Part shown: positions 46,719-55,879 of the stretch, one piece after another
Position numbering within the stretch: the stretch's first letter is position 1
Layout: each line of letters begins with the position of its first letter
Assembly: GCF_001757995.1 (NCBI RefSeq)
Contig: NZ_LXLV01000070.1
Coordinates: 62,001-126,000 of the forward strand
Length of the DNA stretch: 64,000 nt
Direction: 5' to 3'
DNA from: Bacillus mycoides
GTDB lineage: Bacteria; Bacillota; Bacilli; Bacillales; Bacillaceae_G
Notes under the pieces: generated by a model
Seen by the model: the letters and a program-made list of their open reading frames with translations, nothing else
Database searches by the model: none
Told to the model about the DNA's origin: nothing
Program-made: the position numbers and the translations under genes

Positions 46719-47333
46719 TTAACTTGCGTTTTGTAAAAATACTCGTTTTAGTTGTTTGCGGAAACGAATGCCTAACGTAATTGCTACAATGACAATAGCT
46801 CCGAAAATGATTTTACCGATATGATCTCCCAGTAATCCGAAAATATCATGTAAGTTACCACCTAACCAGTAGCCACCGATTAAGAAGAATGATACCCAGA
46901 ATAAAGCACCTGAATAAATTGTAATCGCAAAACGACGAAACGGTAAGTTAATGATACCTGCAAAGTATCCTGTAAAATGACGTACACCAGGAATGAAGAA
47001 ACCGATAAAGATTAGAAAATATCCATACTTATCGAACCACATTCTCGTTAAATCAATTTTTTTTTGTGTTAAAAATACGTACTTACCGTATTTTTGAACA
47101 AAAGGCATACCAAGCTTATTTCCTAAAAAGTATTGGATTGTCATTCCTACACTTGTCCCAATAAAGGATAGGATAATTAAAATAGGTAAACTCAGATCAC
47201 CCTTCTGTGCTAAAAATCCCGCATATGCTAATGTTGGCTCTCCCGGAAACGGAAGTGCAATATATTCTAACAGCAAGCCTACAAGTACTACATAATACCC
47301 GTATTGCTGAAATAATTCATGAACCCATTCCAT
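46719..47333 (-). CDS. DedA family membrane protein (first copy in the window)
   Basis: 204 residues, five to six membrane spans. DedA motif regions are visible: GLLLEYIALPFPGEPTLAYAGFLA, FVQKYGKYVFLTQKKIDLTRMWFDKYGY and FIGFFIPGVRHFTGYFAGI. DedA proteins are thought to move phospholipids or undecaprenyl phosphate. The ATG at 47333 follows AAAGGGGAGATGAC. A second DedA is at 61699. Confidence 0.88.
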   Translation of the reverse strand: MEWVHELFQQYGYYVVLVGLLLEYIALPFPGEPTLAYAGFLAQKGDLSLPILIILSFIGTSVGMTIQYFLGNKLGMPFVQKYGKYVFLTQKKIDLTRMWFDKYGYFLIFIGFFIPGVRHFTGYFAGIINLPFRRFAITIYSGALFWVSFFLIGGYWLGGNLHDIFGLLGDHIGKIIFGAIVIVAITLGIRFRKQLKRVFLQNAS

Positions 47334-47747
47334 GTCATCTCCCCTTTCATTCACGTACAACTTGTTACTATTATTGTATAAAAAAATTGTCGAAATAACT
47401 ATCACAATAGCTTACATTTTTATTACATTTTTGTAAGGCTCGCACTAACGTTTTCTGTTCTTTATTTAATTATATAAATTATCGTTTTAAAACGGGATGA
47501 CACCTATCTATTGCAATGGCTAGAGACCTTAATATACAAATTTTATCCAGTTTTTAGCACTCAAAAATCGCCTCATTTTGTTCTCTATAAAAAACCATAA
47601 CAAACTCATACTAACTTCATATTAGCTTCATATATGTATTGTAAGATTATATCGGAATTTGTTGAAAAGTTTAACTACTATATTACCTAAACATTAAATT
47701 GAATAAATATAAGTCGTTTTCCGAAATTGAAAAAAGGGAGAATAAGA
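47334..47747. other. 414-bp regulatory gap with 10-bp direct repeats
   Basis: Three consecutive 10-bp units ACTCATACTA, ACTTCATATT and AGCTTCATAT at 47604-47633, spaced as expected for OmpR-family response regulators. The rest is AT-rich. No ORF is supported. Confidence 0.5.
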
Positions 47748-48191
47748 ATGGAAGCTTATAAAATGCATAATTTTATTAATACAAATGTTGAATCTCATCC
47801 AAATGAAACGATTTTTAATTTACACATATGTGAAACAAATGAATTTGACGTATGTGTAACAAAATCTACAACGCTATCTTTTGTCGTTTCTAAAAAGAAT
47901 ATTAAAATTGTCACGAAAAAATGGACTAACTCTAATCATGAAAGCATGATTGGAAAAAGTTATATCATTCCAACTAAAGCGTTTCATTATTTCTTACCAA
48001 TCATTTCTGAAACAGAAGATGAAATGAACATTCAAGTACAGAGCTTCGGACTACACGGCGAGCTTTTACTAAATGAAAGATTGCTCATTGATAAAAACAA
48101 CAAACATAATACAAAAATTACCACTTTTTTTGAATCACTAAATGAAAACGTAAATCAAACATTACGAGGATTACAAATTCATTGTATGTAA
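47748..48191 (+). CDS. Protein of unknown function
   Basis: 147-residue soluble protein, MEAYKMHNFINTNVESHPNET, with no signal peptide, membrane segment or known motif. Mixed composition with several lysine and asparagine runs. GGGAGAATAAGA precedes the ATG. It lies 30 bp before a secreted L,D-transpeptidase and 414 bp after a gene on the other strand. Co-transcription with the transpeptidase is likely. Function unknown. Confidence 0.65.
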   Translation: MEAYKMHNFINTNVESHPNETIFNLHICETNEFDVCVTKSTTLSFVVSKKNIKIVTKKWTNSNHESMIGKSYIIPTKAFHYFLPIISETEDEMNIQVQSFGLHGELLLNERLLIDKNNKHNTKITTFFESLNENVNQTLRGLQIHCM

Positions 48192-48221
48192 TACTACTAA
48201 AATAGTAAAAGGAGAATATCA

Positions 48222-48683
48222 ATGAAAAAATTACTAGTAACTATTATGTTATCGTTAGTTTTTTTAACTGTTCCATATATGTCTGCAGAGGCAGCTTCAA
48301 CTAACGAACAACTTATCGTTGACACGAAATTAAATAAAATGGATTTCTATCAAAATGGAAAGCTTATAAAAAGCTTCACTGTCGCTACTGGCAAAACAGC
48401 AACCCCTACACCGAAAGGTACTTTTCAAGTGGTAAATAAAATTAAAAACCGTCCTTATTATACAGGACATATTAAAGGCGGCGATCCACGTAATCCACTT
48501 GGTGACCGTTGGCTCGGATTAAATATGGCAGGAACATACGGAACAACGTATGCGATTCATGGGACTAACAATAATCAAGCGATTGGCAAAGCTACAACAC
48601 TTGGCTGTATTCGCATGTATAACAATGATATACATTGGTTATTTGAACGTATTCACCAACGTGCCACTGTCACTGTAAAATAA
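48222..48683 (+). CDS. YkuD-type L,D-transpeptidase
   Basis: 153 residues. Signal peptide MKKLLVTIMLSLVFLTVPYMSAEA. The YkuD catalytic region is present: AIHGTNNNQAIGKATTLGCIRMYNNDI, with the histidine and the nucleophile cysteine in the usual HGT...GCIRM frame. The enzyme cross-links peptidoglycan peptides 3-3 or attaches them to other groups. The usual S before LGC is T here. No LysM or cell-wall-binding domain. Follows the 147-residue gene and ends in a terminator. Confidence 0.9.
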   Translation: MKKLLVTIMLSLVFLTVPYMSAEAASTNEQLIVDTKLNKMDFYQNGKLIKSFTVATGKTATPTPKGTFQVVNKIKNRPYYTGHIKGGDPRNPLGDRWLGLNMAGTYGTTYAIHGTNNNQAIGKATTLGCIRMYNNDIHWLFERIHQRATVTVK

Positions 48684-48705
48684 CCTATGAACAAGATTTA
48701 CATGT

Positions 48706-48736
48706 AGCCAAGAATTTTATATCTTGGCTTATTTTA
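48706..48736 (+). terminator. Terminator of the L,D-transpeptidase gene
   Basis: TAGCCAAGA and TCTTGGCTTA arms around ATTTTAT, followed by TTTTATTTATT. Confidence 0.85.
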
Positions 48737-49044
48737 TTTATTCATTTACAGTAGCTAAACAACTCTACTTGCATATATAATGAAAGTAGACCGCACTAAA
48801 TAGCATAAAAACATTAATAAACATAGATATTAAAATTATACAGTTATAATATTTTATAAATTTTACATTGCATACTATAATAGAACTACTGTGATTCTGA
48901 AATATTCAGTCCAATAAACAACTCCCCTTGCTACTTTTATGATTATTTTATAGCGGGGGCTTATTATATGTATACAACTTGAGTCATCGGAAAAATGATG
49001 AATTCGAATATTGCAGTAAAAAGCGTTATTTAGGAGGTGTTACT
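48737..49044. other. 308-bp gap before the two-component operon
   Basis: AT-rich with a likely -10 TATAAT at 48876-48881 and a hairpin CCCC..GCTA/TAGC..GGGG at about 48922-48961. The GGAGGTGTTACT ribosome site follows. No ORF seen. Confidence 0.5.
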
Positions 49045-49710
49045 ATGACGCATATACTGGTGATTGAAGACAACCCAGATATACAAGAACTTATTCGTGA
49101 ATTTTTAACTGCCCAAAATTTTACCGTTGATGTGGTTGGCGCTGGAACAGAGGGTATTCTTCTTTTCCAAAAAAATTCATACGACCTTGTCCTCCTTGAT
49201 GTAATGTTACCAGATATAGATGGTTATAGTATTTGTAAAATTATGCGTGGACAGTCTGATGTACCAATCATTATGTTAACAGGCTTACATAATGAAGAGA
49301 GTGAAATTAAAGGGTTTGAGTTGGGCGTTGATGACTATATTACGAAACCGTTCCATTACACGGTATTTATTAAACGCGTAGAAGCTGTATTAAGAAGGAC
49401 AACAACGAAGGAAGCCGAAACTGCAACTATACTACAATTCCATGAATTGATGTTAAATTCTACAGCATATGCAGCTTATGTTCATGGTAATCAAATTGAA
49501 CTAACAACTAAAGAATTTGAGATTATATATACGTTGTTACAAAATCGAGGAAAAGTATTATCAAGAAGTGATTTGTTAAATAAGGTATGGGGCTATGAAC
49601 ATTATGGTGATGTAAGAGTTATAGATACACATATTAAAAATTTAAGGAAAAAATTAGGGATTACTTATATTAAAACGGTGAAAGGCATTGGCTACAAAAT
49701 CGAAGTATAG
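49045..49710 (+). CDS. OmpR-family response regulator
   Basis: 221 residues: receiver 1-118 with phosphorylation site D52 (VLLDVMLPDIDG) and K101 in TKPF, then a winged-helix DNA-binding domain 130-221 (LTTKEFEIIYTLLQNRGKVLSRSDLLNKVWGYEHYGDVRVIDTHIKNLRKKL). The ATG at 49045 follows GGAGGTGTTACT. The histidine kinase gene overlaps its end. It may bind the 10-bp direct repeats at 47604-47633. Confidence 0.93.
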   Translation: MTHILVIEDNPDIQELIREFLTAQNFTVDVVGAGTEGILLFQKNSYDLVLLDVMLPDIDGYSICKIMRGQSDVPIIMLTGLHNEESEIKGFELGVDDYITKPFHYTVFIKRVEAVLRRTTTKEAETATILQFHELMLNSTAYAAYVHGNQIELTTKEFEIIYTLLQNRGKVLSRSDLLNKVWGYEHYGDVRVIDTHIKNLRKKLGITYIKTVKGIGYKIEV

Positions 49711-51115
49711 TAAGGATAACATCACCAAAAATATTTTCATCAAAACCCTATTGTTTTGTGTTCTTTTATCAATTTGTCTTTATCAAATCATTTATTTTCT
49801 AGCTTTAAACTATGATAAAGGGCGTTATGCGAAAAACCCTGAAACTCAAACTGTGGAACATGCGGATTCAGTTACGAAAAATGAACAAAATACAGCTATT
49901 TCAGGGAGTAGCATCTCAAATTTCCAGTCATCTATTATAGATTTCAAAACACTCTCTACTGCTATTAATCATCTTTTGCAACCTAGCCAAACTACAAAAG
50001 CAAAAGAAAATGTAGCAAATCTTTCTGTGGAAAGTAACAAACCTGAATCATATACTAAAGCGGAACAAACAGCCGCTAACACTGATTCCTTACATACACA
50101 AAATGCAGCAAAGAAAACAAACGAAACACATGATAATCCTAGTTTAGCAGATGCCTTGCAACAATTAGCTCCAAATATTGGTGCAACAATGCTTGCATTA
50201 TCTCTGCTCGGTTCTTTATTTTATGCCAAACTAATTGCCAAACCTTTTCAATATATGAGTGATACTTTAAAAGATATTATAAATCTGGACTTTTCAGATC
50301 AACAATCACCTAACAAAAATACAGATCAAACAGATTTTAATTTGCAAGTAGCCGCTTCACAAGTCCCAACCATTGTGAAGCATCTACATGAAACAAATAC
50401 AGATTTACGAAATGAGCTCAAGAAAGAACAACAATTAGAACAATCTCGCAAAGAATTTATGTCTATGGTATCCCATGAATTAAAAACACCTATCGCAGCC
50501 GTTATGGGACAACTAGATGGCATGATTCACGGAATCGGTGCTTACAAAGATAGAGATAAATACTTAAAACGTTCCTACGAGATGATGCAGGATATTAACG
50601 TATTAACGGAAAAGATGTCAGAGTTATCCAAAATACAAAACCCTCAATTCAAACCGAATTTAGAAGTTATTTCACTATCTAACATCATTGAGGACGTTAT
50701 GAAGAAAGTAGATTATTTTATATCTGTAAAGCAATTAAATGTTCAATCTAATATTAAACAAGACGTACAAATTTTAGCTGATTCTAAATTTATTCAAACT
50801 GCTATTTTTAACATTATTTCAAATGCAATTCATTATACAATCGATCATCAGCATGTATATATAAAGCTTTATGAAAAACCGAACGGTTACGCATTAGAGG
50901 TATTAAATACAGGTTCACAAATTGATGAGGACAAACTCGCTCATTTATTTGAGCCTTTCTATCGCGCTAATCCTGGAAACAACGGTTTAGTACAAGGTAG
51001 CGGTCTTGGATTATATATCGTAAAACAAATACTAGATAAACATCAGTTTCCTTATGGAATACAAAACACACCTCAAGGTGTAAAATGCTCAATTGTCTTT
51101 CCAAAAGCAATGTAA
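49688..51115 (+). CDS. Sensor histidine kinase
   Basis: 475 residues, TTG start overlapping the regulator gene. TM1 is near 17-40 and TM2 near 164-182. Between them is a 120-residue extracytoplasmic loop rich in Ser, Thr, Asn, Lys and Glu with no recognised sensor fold. HisKA has the phosphoacceptor H263 in SHELKTP; the ATPase domain has N, G1 (NTGSQIDED) and G2 (GSGLGLYIVKQIL) boxes. The HAMP domain seems absent or degenerate. The start codon is uncertain because no ATG fits. Confidence 0.85.
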   Translation: MATKSKYSKDNITKNIFIKTLLFCVLLSICLYQIIYFLALNYDKGRYAKNPETQTVEHADSVTKNEQNTAISGSSISNFQSSIIDFKTLSTAINHLLQPSQTTKAKENVANLSVESNKPESYTKAEQTAANTDSLHTQNAAKKTNETHDNPSLADALQQLAPNIGATMLALSLLGSLFYAKLIAKPFQYMSDTLKDIINLDFSDQQSPNKNTDQTDFNLQVAASQVPTIVKHLHETNTDLRNELKKEQQLEQSRKEFMSMVSHELKTPIAAVMGQLDGMIHGIGAYKDRDKYLKRSYEMMQDINVLTEKMSELSKIQNPQFKPNLEVISLSNIIEDVMKKVDYFISVKQLNVQSNIKQDVQILADSKFIQTAIFNIISNAIHYTIDHQHVYIKLYEKPNGYALEVLNTGSQIDEDKLAHLFEPFYRANPGNNGLVQGSGLGLYIVKQILDKHQFPYGIQNTPQGVKCSIVFPKAM

Positions 51116-51197
51116 ACTACTACTATAATTTCATACCCCAAACTCATACTTCGTATGAGTGGCGGAATTTTGTAGAGTCTCTGACTCTGTTTCGTTC

Positions 51198-51233
51198 GCC
51201 CGTTGTCCTTATTAGGATAACGGGCGTTTTTTA
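51198..51233 (+). terminator. Terminator of the two-component operon
   Basis: GCCCGTTGTCCT and AGGATAACGGGC arms around TATT, then six T. The bcr1 element starts at the end of this T tract. Confidence 0.92.
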
Positions 51234-51364
51234 TTTATCCCGCTATTTGCGGGCAGTAAAACTCCCATCTCAAAATTCGGCTGGAGCAAAGAAGTTAGGT
51301 GGAAATCGGGCTAATAATCAGTGGGGGATGAACACACCCCCCACTGATTAAAGTTTCACTTTAT
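51234..51364. repeat. bcr1-type repeat element, shorter copy, with TTTAT flanks
   Basis: The 121-bp unit at 51239-51359 begins CCCGCTATTTGC and ends TTAAAGTTTCAC, flanked by TTTAT at 51234-51238 and 51360-51364. It lacks about 26 bp of the middle of the 1403 copy. It lies between the histidine kinase terminator and the ribosome site of the DMT transporter gene. Confidence 0.8.
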
Positions 51365-51380
51365 ATAAGGAGGTTTTTAC

Positions 51381-52283
51381 ATGGAAAAATTTAAGTATTC
51401 ATTACTAGTTTTATTCGGCGCTTGTAGCTACGGCGTACTTTCAACTATTTTTAAACTCGGATTCATCGACGGATTTTCATCACACCAATTACTGGGAGGA
51501 CAATATGTCTTCGGGTGGATTGGACTACTTTTACTCGTTCTTTTCTTTTCACGCCATAAAGTAACAAAAAAGCAATTCTTTTCATTACTAACAGTCGGAA
51601 CAACGATGAGTATGACTGGGATTTTCTATGCTATTTCTGTAGAAGAACTACCAGCCTCTATCGCTGTCGTTTTACTCTTTCAGTTCACTTGGATTGGTGT
51701 AGTCATCGAAGCGATTGCCAACCGAACATTCCCAAGCCGTGAGAAAGTTATATCTATTATTATTTTATTTACTGGTACATTGTTTGCTGGTGGAGTATTT
51801 GAAGGCCTTGGACAAAACTTTTCGACGAAAGGTATTATCTTTGGGCTATTAGCTGCCGTCTCTTTCTCATTCTATGTATTTGTAAGCGGGCGCGTTGCTA
51901 CAGATGTTCCGCCCTATACGAAAAGCTTTCTTATGACAACGAGTGCTACTCTTATTGTATGCTTATTTTTCCCGCCTACCTTTTTAACAGATGGTGCCTT
52001 ACAAGCAGGCCTATGGAAATATGCTTTCTTTCTTGGACTGTTCGGGGTGATTATACCTGTCATTTGTTTTTCAATTGGCGTACCAAAAGTAGGAACAGGA
52101 CTTGGCACAATATTAGGTGCAGCTGAATTACCAACAGCAATTATCGCTTCTATTACACTTGTTCATGAAGTTGTATCATTCATGCAGTGGATTGGTATTG
52201 TGGTTATATTACTCGGTATTTTTACACCACAACTACTTACTGCTAGGAAAGAAAAGAAACATAATCGTGTGCATAGTGCGTGA
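51381..52283 (+). CDS. EamA/DMT-type transporter
   Basis: 300 residues, ten membrane spans in two EamA repeats (residues 6-140 and 155-290). It begins MEKFKYSLLVLFGACSYGVLST, and the second repeat has ILLGIFTPQLL. DMT proteins export or import small metabolites, often amino acids; the substrate is unknown. Its AAGGAGGTTTTTAC ribosome site lies directly after the bcr1 copy, which therefore forms its 5' untranslated region. Confidence 0.85.
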   Translation: MEKFKYSLLVLFGACSYGVLSTIFKLGFIDGFSSHQLLGGQYVFGWIGLLLLVLFFSRHKVTKKQFFSLLTVGTTMSMTGIFYAISVEELPASIAVVLLFQFTWIGVVIEAIANRTFPSREKVISIIILFTGTLFAGGVFEGLGQNFSTKGIIFGLLAAVSFSFYVFVSGRVATDVPPYTKSFLMTTSATLIVCLFFPPTFLTDGALQAGLWKYAFFLGLFGVIIPVICFSIGVPKVGTGLGTILGAAELPTAIIASITLVHEVVSFMQWIGIVVILLGIFTPQLLTARKEKKHNRVHSA

Positions 52284-52322
52284 AAGCATCAACTTGTATA
52301 TAAATGTGAATAAAGTTACGAT

Positions 52323-52436
52323 ATGTTAAACTTTAATACTACCTTCAAAATAACATATGATATTGTGGCTATTATTCTCGTAATCCTTGCTGTGCTTTTC
52401 TTTTTGAAAGATAAGAAAGAGGGTTATACAGCATAA
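52323..52436 (+). CDS. Possible 37-residue membrane peptide
   Basis: Starts MLNFNTTFKITYDIVAIILV and ends KDKKEGYTA; one membrane helix. The ribosome site (AAAGTTACGAT) is weak. It lies 39 bp after the transporter gene. Coding status is uncertain; hydrophobic composition and position favour it slightly. Confidence 0.35.
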   Translation: MLNFNTTFKITYDIVAIILVILAVLFFLKDKKEGYTA

Positions 52437-52437
52437 C

Positions 52438-52469
52438 AAAAGACCTTTCATTTATTTGAAAGGTCTTTT
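52438..52469. terminator. Bidirectional terminator
   Basis: AAAAGACCTTTCA and TGAAAGGTCTTTT arms around TTTATT. T runs on both strands; it ends the peptide transcript and the metG2 gene. Confidence 0.9.
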
Positions 52470-52478
52470 GTTTACATT

Positions 52479-54113
52479 TCACTTTACCGCTCCATATAAC
52501 TTCTCTACCTCATGTTCAATTTGTTTTACATCAATTCGCTCAAATAATGGCTGCACATTATTAATTTGGTTTGGCAACGTATTTTGAGGTTCCCAATTTA
52601 CTTTAACACTCGATAATGTATTTCTAACTCTTTCACTTGAAAACGGTAAAAATGGTTCAAGCAGTTGTGCAAAGTTTGCTATCAGGTAAACACAATTATA
52701 AATTGTTTCCTCACATGAAACTGGTTCGTCTTCTCTTTGTTTCCAAGGCTGCTTTTCATCAAAGTATTTATTTGCAAAGCGTACTGCATCAAATATTGTT
52801 TCTAAAGCCACCTTAAATTTAGTTTGTTCAATCGTCTCTCCTACACTTTTATATAATCCTTCTACCTTATCTCTCAGCTCTATATTAATATTTGCTTTTG
52901 GCACAATGCCATCATAATACTTTTCAATGAACTTCAACGTCCGGTTCACAAAGTTCCCGTATGCACCTAATAGTTCACTATTATGACTGTAAATGAATTC
53001 ACGCCATGAAAAATCAGTATCACGATTTTCTGGTGCATTTACTGTTAAAAAGTAACGAATAGAATCTGGATTATAGCGTTCCAATATATCAGGTACCCAT
53101 ACTGCCCAATTTTTACTTGTCGATAACTTTCTTTTTTCTACTGTTAAATACTCATTCGAAACGATATGACGCGGGATCGCTTCTTCTCCTATTCCAAGTA
53201 ATACCGCTGGCCAAATGATTGAATGAAACGGAATATTATCCTTACCATGTACATAATATGTTTTCGCATCTCTATCCCAAAACTCTTGATCAGCTTTCTC
53301 TGTTTCTTCAGCCCAGTGTTTACTCGCTGAATAATATCCTGTTACAGCTTCAATCCATACGTAAATTTTCTTATCTTCATATCCTGCCACTGGAATTGGT
53401 ACCCCTATTGGTAAATCACGTGACACTGCCCTATCTTGTAATCCTTCCTTTAAATATCTCTCTGTTAATTGAATTGCATTGTCGCGCCATGTTCCTTTCT
53501 GCTTTGCAATTTCTACAGCCGTTTTAATTTGTTGTTGAAATTTATGCAATGCAAAATAGAAATGCTCTGTTTCCTGTACTGATGGCATACTACCGCATAA
53601 CTTACATTTCTTTTCTAACAAATCGAGTGGATCTAAAATAGCGGAACAAGCATCACATTGATCACCCCTCGCCCCTTCATGGCAATGTGGACAAATACCT
53701 TCTACATATCGATCCGGTAAAAATTGCGTACACGTTTCGCAATAAGCTTGTTCAACTACTTTTTTATAAATATAACCTTCTTCTAATAGACGTAAAAAGA
53801 CTTTTTGAACAGTTTCATGATGGTGCTCACTATCTGTACGTGTATAGTAATCATACGTAAAACCAAGATTATGAAAACATCGCTCGAATTCTTCATGATA
53901 TTTATTAGCTATTTGCTTTACTGTAACCCCTTCTTGTTTTGCTCTAATTGTAATCGGTGTTCCATTACAATCACTTCCCGAAACATACAACACATTCTCA
54001 CCTTTAGCCCGGTAATAACGTGCTAAAATATCTCCAGGTAACAAACTAGCAATATGCCCAAGATGTAACGAGCCATTTGCATACGGCCAAGCGCCTCCAA
54101 TAAAAATACTCAT
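52479..54113 (-). CDS. metG2: Methionyl-tRNA synthetase, second copy (T-box controlled)
   Basis: 544-residue class I synthetase. The HIGH motif reads HLGH (17-20) and the KMSKS motif reads KLSTSK in [12 protein letters not shown]. Zinc knuckles come as four CxxC pairs (CETC, CPHC, CDAC, CKLC) in the connecting insert. The C-terminal EMAP-like domain found in many MetRS is absent. A T-box with Met specifier lies upstream. The housekeeping metS is elsewhere; this second enzyme may act under methionine limitation or confer resistance to inhibitors. Confidence 0.92.
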   Translation of the reverse strand: MSIFIGGAWPYANGSLHLGHIASLLPGDILARYYRAKGENVLYVSGSDCNGTPITIRAKQEGVTVKQIANKYHEEFERCFHNLGFTYDYYTRTDSEHHHETVQKVFLRLLEEGYIYKKVVEQAYCETCTQFLPDRYVEGICPHCHEGARGDQCDACSAILDPLDLLEKKCKLCGSMPSVQETEHFYFALHKFQQQIKTAVEIAKQKGTWRDNAIQLTERYLKEGLQDRAVSRDLPIGVPIPVAGYEDKKIYVWIEAVTGYYSASKHWAEETEKADQEFWDRDAKTYYVHGKDNIPFHSIIWPAVLLGIGEEAIPRHIVSNEYLTVEKRKLSTSKNWAVWVPDILERYNPDSIRYFLTVNAPENRDTDFSWREFIYSHNSELLGAYGNFVNRTLKFIEKYYDGIVPKANINIELRDKVEGLYKSVGETIEQTKFKVALETIFDAVRFANKYFDEKQPWKQREDEPVSCEETIYNCVYLIANFAQLLEPFLPFSSERVRNTLSSVKVNWEPQNTLPNQINNVQPLFERIDVKQIEHEVEKLYGAVK

Positions 54114-54140
54114 CTTATATTCCTCCTTTAAAATATAAAA

Positions 54141-54420
54141 AGCCCCGCCCCTATCTTAAAAAAGATAAGGGCGGGGCTGTATAAACAGTCGCGGTACCAC
54201 CTTATTTCGTCAGTCATTCGCATAACTAACCTTAACAAGTACGGAGCAATTCATGCTCTTATACTGTGGTTTTGATAACGAGAACCAACTCTCGTCGCCG
54301 CCTACTATTATCATTTGATAAGTTCAGGACGAAGCTCAAAGGCCATTGTTCAAATGAATATTCTTGCTTCTTCTCAGCTACCGAAGCTCTCTGGAAAGAA
54401 TGGTTCCATTCTACTTTTCC
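54141..54420 (-). promoter_or_regulatory. T-box riboswitch with methionine specifier before metG2
   Basis: Minus strand: stem I includes GAGAGCTTCGGTAGCTGAGAAG. Specifier loop ATCAAATGATAA has the Met codon ATG at 54312-54314. The T-box AAGGTGGTACCGCG is at 54190-54203, and the terminator AGCCCCGCCC...GGGCGGGGCT (54141-54178) has a long stem and T run. Uncharged tRNA-Met is expected to allow readthrough. Confidence 0.95.
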
Positions 54421-54551
54421 TTTTCAACGCTTTTATGTATAACACGTATTTTACGACTTAATAACAGAAAAATCAAACATTTGTTCAAAAAAAAACAGGA
54501 AATCCCACTCACTCACCGAATAACTATACGTTCACAAAAGGAGTGATAAAA

Positions 54552-55370
54552 TTGAATCAAAAGCAACTAAGTACTATTAATGAAAGAAGCTGGAATGCAG
54601 CTGCTTATGAAGCTTGGACAAATCGTCACGGCACGCCGACAGAATATGCAAAAAAACTCATGCAAGATCCTGTTCATGAAGTATCCTACTATTTACCTTA
54701 CATACAATCTCCAAAAGGAAAGCGTATTATTAATTTACTCGGATCAAAAGGAAACAAGGCGGTTGCTCTTGCTCTTTTAGGAGCCGATGTAACAGTTGTA
54801 GACATTTCAGCAAGTAATGAAAAATACGCAACCGAACTAGCAGAAGCTGCTGGAGTCTCTATTCAATATATCATTTCCGATGTACTAGATTTAAATCTAT
54901 CCCAATCATTTGATATCGTGTTACTGGAACTTGGCGTGCTCCATTACTTTTTATACTTAAAGCCACTCTTTCATATAATCTCTCACTTACTAAAACAAGA
55001 TGGGACATTTATACTGCGTGACTATCATCCTGTTTATACAAAATTATTAGGAGTAGATCATCCATCCTTTCGAGCAAATGGAAATTATTTTGCTGAGGAA
55101 CTTATTGAAGATGAAGTAGCTTATAGTGCTCTCCTTACTGAATCACAGAAATACGCTTTACCGAGAACAAAAATTAGGCGCTGGACACTTGGAGAAATTA
55201 TTACAGCAATGGCAGAAACAAATTTCAAGGTTGAAAAATTGATTGAAGAACATGGTTCTCATCAAAGGTGGGTCTTCCCTTCTACTTCACCCGAAGGAAT
55301 TGAAGAACGTATACCCGGTCTATATACATTAATTGCGACAACATGCAAAAAAGGATCCCTTCACGGATAG
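54552..55370 (+). CDS. SAM-dependent methyltransferase
   Basis: 272 residues, class I Rossmann fold. Motif I is IINLLGSKGNKAVALALLGADVTVVDIS (about 60-87), the acidic loop is EYATELAEAAG, and motif IV is FDIVLLELGVLHYF. TTG at 54552 is chosen: AGGAG lies eight bases before it, whereas the GTG at 54543 is only one base from the site. The substrate is unknown; members in Bacillus act on small molecules. A terminator overlaps the end of the gene. Confidence 0.82.
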   Translation: MNQKQLSTINERSWNAAAYEAWTNRHGTPTEYAKKLMQDPVHEVSYYLPYIQSPKGKRIINLLGSKGNKAVALALLGADVTVVDISASNEKYATELAEAAGVSIQYIISDVLDLNLSQSFDIVLLELGVLHYFLYLKPLFHIISHLLKQDGTFILRDYHPVYTKLLGVDHPSFRANGNYFAEELIEDEVAYSALLTESQKYALPRTKIRRWTLGEIITAMAETNFKVEKLIEEHGSHQRWVFPSTSPEGIEERIPGLYTLIATTCKKGSLHG

Positions 55371-55383
55371 GATCCTTTTTTTG
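55346..55383 (+). terminator. Terminator overlapping the methyltransferase 3' end
   Basis: AAAAAGGATCC and GGATCCTTTTT arms around CTTCACGGATA, with a T run. The stop codon TAG is inside the hairpin loop region. Confidence 0.85.
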
Positions 55384-55519
55384 CATGCTTACGCATATAA
55401 GTTGAGGTTGGAGATTACCATAATTCTGTAGAATAGGACACAAGATATTTCAACATTCGTCTCTGACTTACGTCGTCAAAAAGGGGTATGACCAACATAA
55501 CGAAGAGTAATGTTTAGTT

Positions 55520-55538
55520 GATAGTGATAATCGTTATC
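55520..55538. promoter_or_regulatory. Fur-box-like operator
   Basis: GATAGTGATAATCGTTATC, 17 of 19 matches to the consensus GATAATGATAATCATTATC. A candidate binding site for Fur or another family member. No iron gene follows within 300 bp. Confidence 0.75.
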
Positions 55539-55692
55539 AACTAATTAGAAGTATACAGGATGTTATTTCGAATTACAATAGTATTTCTTATTTTTATTTA
55601 AGAATTTTTGATATATAAATATATCCATTTTAATTCTACTTATCTGCCTCTTTCCATTATCTTCTATAATCTTTTTAAACAAACTTCATAAT

Positions 55693-55723
55693 AAAGAGGG
55701 ATGACTTTTCAACCCTCTTTTTT
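55693..55723 (+). terminator. Orphan intrinsic terminator
   Basis: AAAGAGGG and CCCTCTTT arms around ATGACTTTTCAA, followed by TTTTTT. No plus-strand gene ends before it, so it probably ends an untranslated RNA. Confidence 0.75.
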
Positions 55724-55879
55724 CACTTTAAAATATATCTTTCTCTCTCTTCCTCTGTCTGCTATAATGCCTAAAGGAAAGAAGAAAGCTTTGTTCCTTT
55801 AGGAGTAAGGTTTTCTTTTAATTCGTTATATGGATTAATTCTAATACTAAGATTTTAAAAAAGGAGGCTTTTTTATCAT

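Larger units (their letters stand above)
55384..55879. other. About 500-bp gap with a Fur box and an orphan terminator
   Basis: Contains a Fur-type box (55520-55538), an unassigned terminator (55693-55723), and a hairpin CTAAAGGAA/TTCCTTTAG (55771-55802) before the chemoreceptor gene. No ORF longer than 30 codons with a ribosome site was found. The order is what a small RNA gene would look like. Confidence 0.6.

Noticed and set aside
51085-51351. Plus-strand ORF over the kinase end and bcr1 copy
   Set aside because: Runs across the kinase terminator and the repeat; it is not a gene.
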